Source: Pseudoduganella dura | Lineage (GTDB): Bacteria; Pseudomonadota; Gammaproteobacteria; Burkholderiales; Burkholderiaceae_D | Assembly: GCF_009727155.1 (NCBI RefSeq) | Contig: NZ_WNWM01000002.1 | Coordinates: forward strand, 1,550,001 to 1,614,000 | Direction: 5' to 3' | DNA length: 64,000 nt | Shown: positions 47,065 through 57,598 of the stretch, one piece after another | Numbering within the stretch: the stretch's first letter is position 1 | How the letters are laid out: the number at the start of each line of letters is the position of its first letter | The notes under the pieces: model-generated | Told to the model about the DNA's origin: nothing | Database searches by the model: none | What the model saw: the letters and a program-made list of their open reading frames with translations, nothing else | Position numbers and translations under genes: made by a program

Positions 47065-47388
47065 TCAATGAAGGTGTTGCTTGAACTCGATCAATTCATT
47101 GTGCATGTGATTCACGGCCGATTTCATCTGGCCCGACAGCGGCAGGCCGCTGGTGCATACACGGCGCGCGCGGGCGCCCAGGAGTTCCATGTCGGCCACC
47201 AGCTTGGCGATGCGCAGGGGATCGCGCAACGCCAGGATTTCACCGATGCGGTCGGACTGCCGGTCCAGCTTCTGGATATAGTCGCGCAATTCGCCCGGCA
47301 AATGGCGCTCGGCGGACAGCGCGTGCGCGGCCTGAGCGACGGCGAGCCGGATGCTGTCGAGTCGGCTTCGGATTTCCTGTTCTCCCAT
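47065..47388 (-). CDS. Small helical hypothetical protein, 107 residues
   Basis: I do not recognise the family. The protein is predicted to be all helical and soluble (EQEIRSRLDSIRLAVAQAAHAL, HNELIEFKQHLH), with one cysteine and no membrane segment. A GGAGGAA ribosome site before ATG 47388 and its own terminator at 46938 support a real monocistronic gene; the longer frame to 47463 is not needed. Confidence 0.65.
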   Translation of the reverse strand: MGEQEIRSRLDSIRLAVAQAAHALSAERHLPGELRDYIQKLDRQSDRIGEILALRDPLRIAKLVADMELLGARARRVCTSGLPLSGQMKSAVNHMHNELIEFKQHLH

Positions 47389-47529
47389 GTTTCCTCCCTC
47401 GATTGACGCGGCACCCGATGCGCCGCTGCATGCTTGGAGGGGCGGGAGCCGGGAAGGTTGCATGAGTCCGCCTTACGTTTGAGCGGGCTCAACCTTTAGG
47501 GTCCCGGCCTTCGGGCGCCGGTCTCCAGG

Positions 47530-48741
47530 TCAGGCCGCCAAAGGGGCCGGCGCCATCCCGACCGGCACCAGGCTGCGCAGCCGCAGCGCGATCAGCAGGC
47601 CCGATGCCAGCAGCGTGGCCAGCAGTGTCACCACGCCCGCCCAGCCGCCGTATGCCCACAGCACGCCGCACAGCCAGCCCACCACGCTCGACCCCAGGTA
47701 GTAGAAGAACAGGTACAGCGCCGATGCCAGCGCCTGCGGCGCACGGGCACGGCGACCTACCCAGCTGCTGGCCATCGAGTGCGAGGCGAAGAAGGCGAAC
47801 GTGAACAGCGCCATGCCGGCGACGATCGCCACGAGGTTGTTGGCCAGGGTCAGCAGCAGGCCGGCCAGCATCGCCCCCATGGTGGCCCACAGTACCTTCC
47901 TGCGGCCCAGCCGGTCCGCCAGCCGGCCGGCCCAGACCGAGCTGTAGATGCCCAGCAGGTACAGGAACGAAATGCCGCCGACGATGCCCTGGCGCAGCGA
48001 GAACGGCTCGCCCAGCAGGCGGAAGCCGATGAAGTTGTACGCACTCACGAAGCAGCCCATCAGCAGGAACGCCAGTGCGAACAGCCATGGCAGGCCATCG
48101 TCGGCAAGGTGGCGGCGCAGTCCGGCCGCGATGCCGGTCAGGCCGCCCTGCGCCGGCCTGAAGTTGCGCGACGGCGGCAGGCTGCGCCAGAATTCCCATA
48201 CCGCGTACAGGCCGGCGACGCCCATCGCGGCCAGCGCGACCCGCCACGAGAACGCGTCGGACAGCGTGGACGTCACCACCCGCCCCAGCATGCCGCCGAA
48301 CGCGCTGCCGCTGATGTACAGGCCCATCGACAGGCCCAGCGATTCCGGTTCGATCTCCTCGCTCAGGTATGCCATCGCGACCGCCGGCATGCCGCCCAGC
48401 CCCAGCCCCAGCAGCGCCCGCGCCACCAGCAGTTGCGGGTAGCTGCCGGCCATCGCGCAGACGAGCGTCATCACCGCAGCCAGGAACAGCGCCGTGACCA
48501 TCAGGCCCTTGCGGCCGATGCGGTCCGACACGATCGACGACAGCAGCAGCGAGACCGCCAGCGCGCCCGTCGACACCGACAGCGACAGGCTGCTTTGCGC
48601 CGGCGTCAGCGAAAACTGGTGCGCCAGCAGCGGCATCAGCGGCTGCACGCAGTACAGCAGCGAGAAACAGGAAAAGCCGCCGAAGAACAGCGCGCGGTTG
48701 GTGCGCCTGAAGGCGGGACTGGCGGGAGAGATGCGCTCCAT
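47530..48741 (-). CDS. MFS transporter, YnfM-like
   Basis: This 403-residue, 12-helix major facilitator has motif A in the loop after helix 2 (SDRIGRKG) and again between helices 8 and 9 (ADRLGRRKV). The sequence style (FSLLYCVQPLMPLLAHQFSLTPAQSSLSLS) is that of YnfM-type drug or metabolite exporters controlled by an adjacent LysR gene. The LysR gene is divergently transcribed 99 bases away and is probably its regulator. The substrate is unknown. ATG 48741 is used. Confidence 0.85.
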   Translation of the reverse strand: MERISPASPAFRRTNRALFFGGFSCFSLLYCVQPLMPLLAHQFSLTPAQSSLSLSVSTGALAVSLLLSSIVSDRIGRKGLMVTALFLAAVMTLVCAMAGSYPQLLVARALLGLGLGGMPAVAMAYLSEEIEPESLGLSMGLYISGSAFGGMLGRVVTSTLSDAFSWRVALAAMGVAGLYAVWEFWRSLPPSRNFRPAQGGLTGIAAGLRRHLADDGLPWLFALAFLLMGCFVSAYNFIGFRLLGEPFSLRQGIVGGISFLYLLGIYSSVWAGRLADRLGRRKVLWATMGAMLAGLLLTLANNLVAIVAGMALFTFAFFASHSMASSWVGRRARAPQALASALYLFFYYLGSSVVGWLCGVLWAYGGWAGVVTLLATLLASGLLIALRLRSLVPVGMAPAPLAA

Positions 48742-48840
48742 GGTGATGTGCTTTCCAAATACGATGCAGCCATCGTAGGCTTGCCCTGTACTACAGTCCA
48801 ATATATATTTGAGTCATCATTAATACTTTAAAGCGATAAC

Positions 48841-49737
48841 ATGGAGCTGCGACACTTGCGCTATTTCGTTGCCGTGGCCGAGGAACTGAGTTTCACGCGC
48901 GCGGCCGAGCGGTTGCACATCGGCCAGCCGCCGCTCTCCCAGCAGATCCAGGCGCTGGAGCTCGAAGTGGGTGCGCGGCTGTTCGAGCGCAGCAAGCGCT
49001 GGGTGCGGCTGACGGAGGCCGGCAAACTGTTCCTGGCCGATGCGCGGCGGGTGCTGGCGCTGGCCGAGCAGGCCAAGGAAACCGCCCGGCGCGCGCAACG
49101 CGGCGAGGCCGGCGAACTGCGCGTGGGCTTCACGTTTTCGACGCCGTTCACGGCGCTGTTCGCTTCCGTGGTGCGGCGCTACCGGCAGCGCTATCCCGGC
49201 GTGCTGCTGACGTTCCACGAGATGGCCACGCTGCCGCAACTGGCAAAGCTGGAGGCACGCGAACTGGACCTGGGCTTCGTGCGCTCGGTCAGCGTGCCGA
49301 TTCCCGACACGATCACGATGACGACACTGCGCCACGACCCGCTGCGGCTGGTGCTGCCCTCGGATTCGCCGCTGGCCGCGATGGCAACGGTCACGGTGAA
49401 AGACCTGGAAGGGCTGCCGTTCGTCATCTTCCCGAAAGATGCCGGGACCGGCATCCACCCGCAACTGTTCCGCATGTGCCGGGCCGCCGGCTTCACGCCG
49501 CAGATCGCGATGGAAGCGGGCGAAGCATCGACGATCATCGGCCTGGTCGCCGCCGGCTGCGGCATTTCCGTGCTGCCGAGTTCCTTCGAGGGCATCCACA
49601 TGGAGGGCGTGGTCTACCGGCCGCTGGCCGACCCGCAGGCCACCACCGCGCTGATGCTCGCCCGGCGCAGCGAAGGCGCCGGGCCGCTCGTCGAGGCGTT
49701 CGTTGCCCTGGCCGAGGCCGCTTCCGCGGAAGGTTAG
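48841..49737 (+). CDS. LysR-family transcriptional regulator
   Basis: This 298-residue regulator has an N-terminal winged helix-turn-helix (ELRHLRYFVAVAEELSFTRAAERLHIGQPPLSQQIQ pattern, quoted here only as a landmark by its first residues ELRHLRYFVA) and a periplasmic-binding-protein-like effector domain. It is divergent from the MFS transporter gene. The AT-rich intergenic region (48780-48840) is the expected binding site. The subgroup resembles regulators of aromatic or hydroxy-acid pathways, but the effector cannot be stated. Confidence 0.92.
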   Translation: MELRHLRYFVAVAEELSFTRAAERLHIGQPPLSQQIQALELEVGARLFERSKRWVRLTEAGKLFLADARRVLALAEQAKETARRAQRGEAGELRVGFTFSTPFTALFASVVRRYRQRYPGVLLTFHEMATLPQLAKLEARELDLGFVRSVSVPIPDTITMTTLRHDPLRLVLPSDSPLAAMATVTVKDLEGLPFVIFPKDAGTGIHPQLFRMCRAAGFTPQIAMEAGEASTIIGLVAAGCGISVLPSSFEGIHMEGVVYRPLADPQATTALMLARRSEGAGPLVEAFVALAEAASAEG

Positions 49738-49781
49738 TCACAGGTCGCAACGGCGGACGGTCCGATGTTGTCGAATGCTCG

Positions 49782-49789
49782 AAAAAAAT
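49782..49789. repeat. Left target-site duplication of the IS element
   Basis: AAAAAAAT directly precedes the left inverted repeat. The same 8 bases follow the right end at 50900-50907, the size expected for IS1595-family insertion. Confidence 0.93.
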
Positions 49790-50899
49790 GGCGCTGTTCG
49801 CATTAGCTGTGCAATGCTCCAAGGAACGGAACTTTTTCAGCAAGCTGATCTTTAGCGATGGCTTCCGACGACGCCCACGCGCAGCCATTGGGCCGGTAGC
49901 GCCAGCTGGGCCGCGTCGAGCACGCGTTGCCAGCCGGTGTAATTGGCCAGGTAGCAACTGGCCACCCCGTTGAAGCGGCGCAGCCAGGTCTTGAAGCGGC
50001 TGTGCCACCCGTTGACGTTATTGAGGTGAATCGCGCCCCGGGCACGGACGCCGGCGCGAACGTTGAGGGCTTCGTGGGTAATATTGGCCGCGTGAGCAAA
50101 AGTTCCGTATGCCTTGGCACCATCGCTGATCAGCAGCACATCGCAACGCAAGACAGGGAGCAGGTGACGCGCCAGATGCCGCGCGCTGACCGGGCCTCGC
50201 CCGGTAACGAACTCGTGCGTCACCCTGGCACGGTCGCGGGCGACCAGGATGCAGTCCAGCTCGCGGCTGATGCCGCGGCGTGCCGCCTTGCCGCCACGCT
50301 GCCGCGCCGGGCGGTTCATCTTTCGCGAGCCTTTTTGCGATTCCAGTAAATATGTTTCGTCTACCTCGACCATGCCTGCCAGTTGCGCCGGGCGTTCGCG
50401 GCGCACGCCGGCGATAAACCGGTGGCGCCATCGGAAGCTCGTCGAACGGGCGACGTCGACGCGCCGGGCGGCATCGCGTACCGTGCGCGAATCAAGCAGG
50501 CACTGTAGGTATGGCAGCCATTTGTCGCGATGGCGCAATCGTGCCAGCGGCGTGCCGGTCAGCGCGTTGTAGCTGCGCGTGCACGCCATGCAGCGATAAC
50601 GCTGCAGGCCATTGGCCTGCCCGCAGCGATGCCGCCGCCCGCAGCCACAGTGCGGGCAAGGGCACGCGCGGGCGGCCTGTTCAACAATGCCGAGGCAATT
50701 GCCACGCGACGACAGTGCCACGAGCCACGCTTCCAGGCTGGCGACCTGCTGATCAGTCAATTGCTCCTTGGTGAGTGCTTGAAACAGTCCGGCAAAGCCT
50801 GCGGGGTCCATGTTCGCTCCTCGTTTGCATGAGTTACCTCAACAAGGAGTAAGACAACGACCAGTTCGACTGGTTCCCCGATTTACCGCTAACAGCGCC
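49790..50899 (-). mobile_element. IS1595-family insertion sequence, apparently intact
   Basis: The element of 1110 bp is bounded by 12-base terminal inverted repeats: GGCGCTGTTCGC at 49790-49801 and, on the other strand, GGCGCTGTTAGC at 50899-50888, one mismatch. Perfect 8-bp direct repeats flank it. It contains one uninterrupted transposase gene on the minus strand. The intact ends, intact gene and perfect duplication indicate a recent insertion. No passenger genes. Confidence 0.93.
49852..50811 (-). CDS. IS1595-family transposase
   Basis: This 319-residue transposase has an N-terminal zinc-binding part with two CxxC pairs (CPHCGCG and CMAC), a helix-turn-helix region (TVRDAARRVDVARSTSFRWRHRF), and the IS1595 catalytic core with VEVDETYLLESQKG, SDGAKAY and the NNVNGWHSRFK motif. 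It catalyses cut-and-paste movement of its element. The frame is complete, so the element may be active. Confidence 0.93.
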   Translation of the reverse strand: MDPAGFAGLFQALTKEQLTDQQVASLEAWLVALSSRGNCLGIVEQAARACPCPHCGCGRRHRCGQANGLQRYRCMACTRSYNALTGTPLARLRHRDKWLPYLQCLLDSRTVRDAARRVDVARSTSFRWRHRFIAGVRRERPAQLAGMVEVDETYLLESQKGSRKMNRPARQRGGKAARRGISRELDCILVARDRARVTHEFVTGRGPVSARHLARHLLPVLRCDVLLISDGAKAYGTFAHAANITHEALNVRAGVRARGAIHLNNVNGWHSRFKTWLRRFNGVASCYLANYTGWQRVLDAAQLALPAQWLRVGVVGSHR

Positions 50900-50907
50900 A
50901 AAAAAAT
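50900..50907. repeat. Right target-site duplication of the IS element
   Basis: AAAAAAAT, identical to 49782-49789. It also forms the T-tract (minus strand) of the terminator at 50900-50924. Confidence 0.93.
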
Positions 50908-50924
50908 CGGAGCCGGGCTCCGAT
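50900..50924 (-). terminator. Terminator of the J-domain operon, carrying the IS insertion
   Basis: On the minus strand ATCGGAGC/GCTCCGAT forms an 8-base-pair stem with a 3-base loop, followed by the run of T residues that is also the IS target duplication. The duplication preserved the T-tract, so the terminator should still function. Confidence 0.85.
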
Positions 50925-50967
50925 TCGGGTATGGCTTCGATCCGGCTTGCCCGGCCCCGGACGACCG

Positions 50968-51840
50968 TCAGTCGTAATCCGGGTCCAGTTCCGAGCCGGC
51001 GTAGTTTTCCAGTTCGGCGAACAGGGTCTTCATCGCGGTGCGGCCGGGGATGTGCTGCAGCACGGTGCAGCCCTGGCGATACAGGTCGATACGGTGCAGC
51101 AGCACCGGATGGTGCTGCACCGGCACGGCGGCCACCAGTTCGGCCCAGCCGGTCTCGAAATCGGGCTTCTTCGCGCGCACCGCTTTCACGAAGCGCTCGA
51201 AATCCTTCTGGCCGGTGCGGGCCACGATGCGCCCGGCGCCTTCGACGGCAAAGATGATCGCCAGCGCGATCACGCCTTCCGCATTCAGGTCGGCATCCTT
51301 GACGGGCCCACCGGTGTTGTGTCGGCGCAGCCAGTTGGCGAAGCGGACCACGGCCTGCGCCTCCTGCCGCTGCTTGAACTGTTCCTGGTAGCGTGCCGGG
51401 CCGGTCCAGTTCGCGTTGGCGTCCGTCAGGCAGATGTCGAAGAAGATGTCGCGCAGGCGGCGCTGGGCGTATACCGGATCCTGGTCGTATTCTCCCACCA
51501 GCGTGTCTTCGGGCATCGCCGCCAGGTCCTTCAGCTGGCGAAAGCCCGCCTGGAACGCCGCCTCGGCGCCGTTATCGACGAGGAAGTCCAGCGCGGCTTC
51601 GTCGCTGTCCACGGCCAGCAGTTCCTCGAGGCCCAGCGACACGCCGCCCACCGTGAGGTTGACGGCTTTCTGGATGCCCTCGACGGTCCGGTGGTTGGTG
51701 AACTTCTCGGCGACCATCACGGTGATGCCGGCCAGCTCGTCGGCCAGCGTCACCGCGGCGTCCGGACGGGTATCGCCCGGCAGCAGCTTGATCACGCGCG
51801 TGAGTCTCGGCAGGTTTTCGCGTACGAGTGCCGGCAGCAT
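50968..51840 (-). CDS. Unknown protein, fourth gene of the J-domain operon
   Basis: This soluble 290-residue protein is mixed in helix content, without signal peptide or membrane segment. It has no motif that I recognise (landmarks ALVRENLPRL, EKFTNHRTVEGIQK, PGRTAMKTLFAELENYAG, acidic DPDYD end). The ATG shares one base with the stop of the preceding gene (TGATG), so translation is coupled. It is the last cistron before the terminator at 50900. A function together with the J-domain protein and its two partners is inferred from gene order only. Confidence 0.72.
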   Translation of the reverse strand: MLPALVRENLPRLTRVIKLLPGDTRPDAAVTLADELAGITVMVAEKFTNHRTVEGIQKAVNLTVGGVSLGLEELLAVDSDEAALDFLVDNGAEAAFQAGFRQLKDLAAMPEDTLVGEYDQDPVYAQRRLRDIFFDICLTDANANWTGPARYQEQFKQRQEAQAVVRFANWLRRHNTGGPVKDADLNAEGVIALAIIFAVEGAGRIVARTGQKDFERFVKAVRAKKPDFETGWAELVAAVPVQHHPVLLHRIDLYRQGCTVLQHIPGRTAMKTLFAELENYAGSELDPDYD

Positions 51841-52622
51841 CAGCTGAAGATCCCCGTTCCGAGGGTGCGGCGGTTGCCGCGGGCACTGGCGGTGCGGGTG
51901 CTCGGCACCTGCTTGCGCAGGCGGTACAGCAGCTCTTTCGTCGAGCGCTGCAGCACTGCCGGTTCTTCGTCGTCCGGGTCGTCGGAGTACTCGGCATCGG
52001 CCAGGTCGGCGCTGTGGCGGAATTCGGGGAACAGCTCGAACAGAGCGCGGTCCCAGCCATCCTCGCTGGCCTGCGCGAGCGCCACGGCCAGCGGTACCAC
52101 ATCGCTGTCCGACGACGACTGCGCCGTGATGTAGGAACCCTTCGAGATCACCTCGCCGGCCACTTCCAGCATTTCCTTCGGTGCCAGCGAAAACACGATC
52201 GCGAACGCGGTGGCGCCCCAGTCGGATGCGGAAGCTTCCTGCAGCAGTTCGCGGCGGCGCTCCTCGTCGTCGGTGCCGAACACCACGCTGTGGATGTGCG
52301 TGAACAGCGCCTCGGCGATGCGCTCGGGATCGTCCTCGATCATATCCTCGTTCCAGGTGGCGGCGATGTAGGCCAGGCTCTCGGCCCATGCCTTCGGCGG
52401 CACCAGCAGCGTGGCCAGCGACAGCTTGCCGCCGTCGAAGCCGGCCATGTGCAGCGCCGTCACGTGCGGCGGAAGGGTTTGCAATACTTCGGACACGACC
52501 AGGTCGCCGTGCTGCTCGGCCGCTTCGGCGAAAGCCTGCTCGGCGTGGCTCAGCGAGCCGGCCAGCACCAGTTCCGTGACCTGCTTGCTGATCGCGGGCA
52601 GATAGGACTTTTCGTCGGACAT
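51840..52622 (-). CDS. Unknown protein, third gene of the J-domain operon
   Basis: This is a 260-residue soluble protein (MSDEKSYLPAI start). It is mostly helical, with an acidic linker (DAEYSDDPDDEEP) before a basic C-terminal tail. No known domain is recognised. Both ends overlap its neighbours by the TGATG arrangement: its ATG overlaps the stop of the acidic-protein gene, and its stop overlaps the ATG of the next. This tight coupling suggests fixed stoichiometry of the products. Confidence 0.72.
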   Translation of the reverse strand: MSDEKSYLPAISKQVTELVLAGSLSHAEQAFAEAAEQHGDLVVSEVLQTLPPHVTALHMAGFDGGKLSLATLLVPPKAWAESLAYIAATWNEDMIEDDPERIAEALFTHIHSVVFGTDDEERRRELLQEASASDWGATAFAIVFSLAPKEMLEVAGEVISKGSYITAQSSSDSDVVPLAVALAQASEDGWDRALFELFPEFRHSADLADAEYSDDPDDEEPAVLQRSTKELLYRLRKQVPSTRTASARGNRRTLGTGIFS

Positions 52623-53158
52623 CAACGCTCTCCTTCCTGGTCGAACATCTGGGTGAAGTCGTCGCTGGCGCCGCCTTCTTCTTCATCGTCGTCGCCGTCA
52701 TCGCCTTCGGCGAGCTGGTCGAGCGACATGTCGTCGTCGTCCCACATGCGCGGATGCTTGTGCAGGAATGCGGTGACGATGGCCTGGCGGCCCAGGTCGG
52801 GATGGTTTTCCTCGATGGCTTCGAGCATCTTCGCCGCTTCGCCCGCCGGGCACGAGACGGCGCCGAACACGCGCGCAGTGTCGCCGAACTCGAAATCCTC
52901 GGCATCGGCCAGCAGCGCCTTCGGATCGGCGATGTCGATCACGTCCACCAGCGCGAACGCCATCATGTTCAGGTCCTCGATGCCGGCGCCGTTGGCGTAC
53001 TCGGTGACCAGCGCCTTCGTCATGGCCTGGTAATTCTTGCGGTCCGGCGGATCGCCGAGGATGCCCTCGACCTGTTCGGCCAGCTCACGCGCCTGGAAGG
53101 CGAACTCGGGGTGTACTCTTCTCATTGCTAACTCTCTAAAATTGCTTTGTTCGGCCAT
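52622..53158 (-). CDS. Acidic-tailed unknown protein, second gene of the J-domain operon
   Basis: This protein of 178 residues has a helical body (EFAFQARELAEQVEGILGDP, QAMTKALVTEYANGAG) and a strongly acidic C-terminal tail from about residue 145 onward (DDDDMS, DDGDDDEEE). Such tails are typical of proteins that interact with basic partners or chaperones. The start may be ATG 53158 or ATG 53125; the second has a GAGAG-like ribosome site. It begins 28 bases after the J-domain gene and overlaps the next gene by TGATG. Confidence 0.72.
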   Translation of the reverse strand: MAEQSNFRELAMRRVHPEFAFQARELAEQVEGILGDPPDRKNYQAMTKALVTEYANGAGIEDLNMMAFALVDVIDIADPKALLADAEDFEFGDTARVFGAVSCPAGEAAKMLEAIEENHPDLGRQAIVTAFLHKHPRMWDDDDMSLDQLAEGDDGDDDEEEGGASDDFTQMFDQEGER

Positions 53159-53186
53159 GGTCGGCCCGATGCGACGTCGTTCGGCC

Positions 53187-53480
53187 TCAGCTGGCCGGGA
53201 GCGTGACGCCGTGGAGGCCGAAAACGGAGCGCCACAGCTGGTACGCTTCCGCTTCCGGATCGATGATGATCCGGTGGTTCAGGCTCTGGTTGTATTCTTC
53301 CCGCTTCACCGGGTCGGACAGTACTTCGTAGGCCTTGACGATGCCCTTGAAACGGGCATCGGCGCCCGGCTCGGGATTACGGTCCGGGTGGAAACGCATC
53401 GCCAGCGAACGGTAGACCTTTTTGATCTCGTCGTCCGTCGCGTTGGGGGCCACGCCGAGCACATTGTACAAATTATCCAT
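53187..53480 (-). CDS. J-domain (DnaJ-like) co-chaperone, small
   Basis: This 97-residue protein is little more than a J domain: [20 protein letters not shown], the essential HPD at residues 31-33, and the [12 protein letters not shown] helix. About 30 residues follow ([13 protein letters not shown]). J domains recruit DnaK and stimulate its ATPase, and the rest of the protein or its partners select the client. It leads a four-gene operon with three unknown proteins, divergent from glnS. Confidence 0.88.
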   Translation of the reverse strand: MDNLYNVLGVAPNATDDEIKKVYRSLAMRFHPDRNPEPGADARFKGIVKAYEVLSDPVKREEYNQSLNHRIIIDPEAEAYQLWRSVFGLHGVTLPAS

Positions 53481-53608
53481 GGTGTAACTCTCAGGTAAAA
53501 ACGAGGGCGTAAGGGCGAATTATCCTATAGAAAACCATCGGCCGTCCTCCGCGCAGGCGTGCGTACGGTAAAATGGCCGCCAATCGACTCCCCTACTTGC
53601 CTTCGTAC

Positions 53609-55387
<1,779 letters not shown>

Positions 55388-55401
55388 AGAGTCTGTAAAG
55401 C

Positions 55402-55427
55402 AAGGCCGCCCATGAGGCGGCTTTTTT
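55402..55427 (+). terminator. Intrinsic terminator after glnS
   Basis: GCCGCC/GGCGGC with a 5-base loop is followed by six T residues. Confidence 0.85.
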
Positions 55428-55651
55428 CCAAGTGTGGCGGATGGGCCGGCTTGCAGCCCCCCACCCGCCACCTCATGCGCCGGCCGTTGGCGGTGGTTAC
55501 AACACCACAGCCACGGCCGGTTGTCCACGACAGCGGAGATGAGGGCTGCGTCCGCCGCAACGGTTAGTGTCCGATAGTGGCTTTGTTCTTGACGCAGCTC
55601 ATGTCGACTGCCTATATTTTGACCACGCACACTGCCCTTGCCACGCCATCC

Positions 55652-57463
55652 ATGAACCAGCCACTGTCCGGAAAACTGCACGAAGCCAAACCGTCCTGGT
55701 GGAGCGGCGTGCTGCTGTCGATGCTGGTCGGCGCGGGTTTCTACGCGTGGATGGCCAATTCGCTGGAAAGCGAGGCGCTGGAGCGGTTCCGCAACCAGGC
55801 CCGCAGCATCCAGTACAACATCGCCGGCGGCATCAAGGCGTGCACGGACGTTCTGCGTGGCACCGCCAGCCATTTCCAGGCCAGCGAAGACCTGTCGCCG
55901 CAGAGCTTCCACCGCTATGTGCGGGGGCTCGACATTCCGCACAACTTCCCGTCGATCGCCACCATCAACTTCGCGCAGTACGTACCGGACGAGCGCCGCG
56001 CCGCGTTCGAGGAGCAGATCCGCGGCGCGGCAGTGCGCGAACTGGGCTATCCCGAATTCCGCATTTCGCCGCCGGGCAAGCGCCCGTACTACACGGTGAT
56101 CACGCTGCTGGAGCCGATGTACGGCGCCAAGGGCAAGTTCGGCTACGACCTGTCGGCCCGTTCGCAGGTCGCGCAGGCGCTCGAGCAGGCGCGCGACACG
56201 GGCGCGATTTCCACTTCCGGCTTGCCGGTGCAGTTGCCGGAAGCGCCCACGCAGTTCGGCATGCCGCTGCGCCTGCCGGTCTACCGGGCCGAGATGCCGG
56301 TCGATACCGTGGCCGACCGCCGGGCCGCCTACGTGGGCTCGGTGGGTATCGGCTTTTCGGTACCGCGCCTGGTGGAGGCGGCAATGGTCGATACACCGGT
56401 GCGCGAAATTCGCGTGCGGCTGTACAGCACCGTCGCCGGCGCTGCGACGAACGGCAACCAGCCGAACGGCCACCTGTTGTTCGACAGTGTGGAAGCGTCC
56501 GCCGGACAGGCGCCGCCCGGCCATCACGTGCAGCTGAGCCTGCCGGTGAATTTCAATGGCCGGCTGTGGCAGGTGTATTTCGATGCGCCGCGCGCGGCGC
56601 TGTTCTCCAGTTTCGATGGTTACCTGCCGTGGCTGGCCGCGCTGGTCGGCTTCGTCAGCACGCTGCTGATGTACGCGCTGTTCCATGCCCAGGTATCGTC
56701 GCGGCGGCGCGCGCTGCAGATGGCGCGCGACATGACGCGCGAACTGCGCGACAGCCAGGCCAAGCTGCAACTGTCGCACCAGCGGCTGCGCCGGCTGGCC
56801 GCGCACGCCGAACAGATCAAGGAAGAGGAGCGCAAGCGCATCGCGCGCGAGATCCACGACGACCTCGGCCAGAACCTGCTGGCACTGCGGATCGAGGCCG
56901 ATATCCTGGCCAACCGCACATCGGTGCGCCATCCGCGGCTGTATGCGCGCGCCAGTGCCACGCTCAAACAGATCGACGACACGATCCGCAGCGTGCGCAA
57001 CATCATCAACGACCTGCGGCCCAATGTGCTCGACCTCGGCCTGTCCGCCGCGGTCGAATGGCAGATCACCCAGTTCCGCAAGCGCTCCGGCATCGAGTGC
57101 GAAGTACTCGACCCCGACGGCACCCCGGACGTGGACGACCGCTGCGCCGTGGCCCTGTTCCGTGTGTTGCAGGAGTCGCTGAGCAATATCCAGCAGCACG
57201 CCCGCGCCACGCACGTGCGGGTCGAACTGCGCCAGCTCGGCGGCACGCTGCGCATGATCATCGCGGACAACGGCATCGGCCTGCATGACGGCAGCCGCAA
57301 CAAGAATGGCTCGTTCGGCCTGGTCGGCATCGAAGAGCGCATGAGCCTGCTGGGTGGCGATTGTTCGATCATCAGCCGCCCGCATGGCGGCACCACCGTC
57401 ACCGTCACGGTACCCGTAGCGTGGCGCGCAACGCAGCCGGCAGCCGGAGAATTCGTCAATTAA
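55652..57463 (+). CDS. Orphan sensor histidine kinase with CHASE domain
   Basis: This 603-residue membrane kinase has a first membrane helix at about residues 17-34, a periplasmic CHASE domain (FRNQARSIQYNI to about residue 300, with YPEF and PYYTVITLLEP landmarks), and a second helix near residue 323-343. A coiled-coil linker follows, then a HisKA_3 dimerisation domain with the phospho-acceptor H about 401 (AREIHDDLGQNLLALR), and a HATPase domain (ESLSNIQQHA, IADNGIGL, GSFGLVGIEERM). This is the NarX/UhpB type, usually paired with a LuxR-family regulator, but none is adjacent. ATG 55652 was chosen. It directly precedes the repeat-protein pair. Confidence 0.85.
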   Translation: MNQPLSGKLHEAKPSWWSGVLLSMLVGAGFYAWMANSLESEALERFRNQARSIQYNIAGGIKACTDVLRGTASHFQASEDLSPQSFHRYVRGLDIPHNFPSIATINFAQYVPDERRAAFEEQIRGAAVRELGYPEFRISPPGKRPYYTVITLLEPMYGAKGKFGYDLSARSQVAQALEQARDTGAISTSGLPVQLPEAPTQFGMPLRLPVYRAEMPVDTVADRRAAYVGSVGIGFSVPRLVEAAMVDTPVREIRVRLYSTVAGAATNGNQPNGHLLFDSVEASAGQAPPGHHVQLSLPVNFNGRLWQVYFDAPRAALFSSFDGYLPWLAALVGFVSTLLMYALFHAQVSSRRRALQMARDMTRELRDSQAKLQLSHQRLRRLAAHAEQIKEEERKRIAREIHDDLGQNLLALRIEADILANRTSVRHPRLYARASATLKQIDDTIRSVRNIINDLRPNVLDLGLSAAVEWQITQFRKRSGIECEVLDPDGTPDVDDRCAVALFRVLQESLSNIQQHARATHVRVELRQLGGTLRMIIADNGIGLHDGSRNKNGSFGLVGIEERMSLLGGDCSIISRPHGGTTVTVTVPVAWRATQPAAGEFVN

Positions 57464-57492
57464 AGTGATAGTTCGATATAGCAACTTATTCC

Positions 57493-57507
57493 ATAGAAGT
57501 CTTCTAT
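57493..57507. promoter_or_regulatory. Perfect palindrome upstream of the repeat-protein genes
   Basis: ATAGAAG, a central T, then CTTCTAT. It lies 92 bases before the first repeat-protein ATG in an AT-rich gap. It could be an operator for a dimeric regulator, for example the XRE-like protein at 59440, but no direct evidence links them. Confidence 0.45.
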
Positions 57508-57598
57508 AGTTTGAGGTAGGTCAATAGTCATTTTCAAGCAAAGGCAACAATAGGCCTGTCTTGAAAACATTGACCCACCTCAACAACAGGAGATGAAT

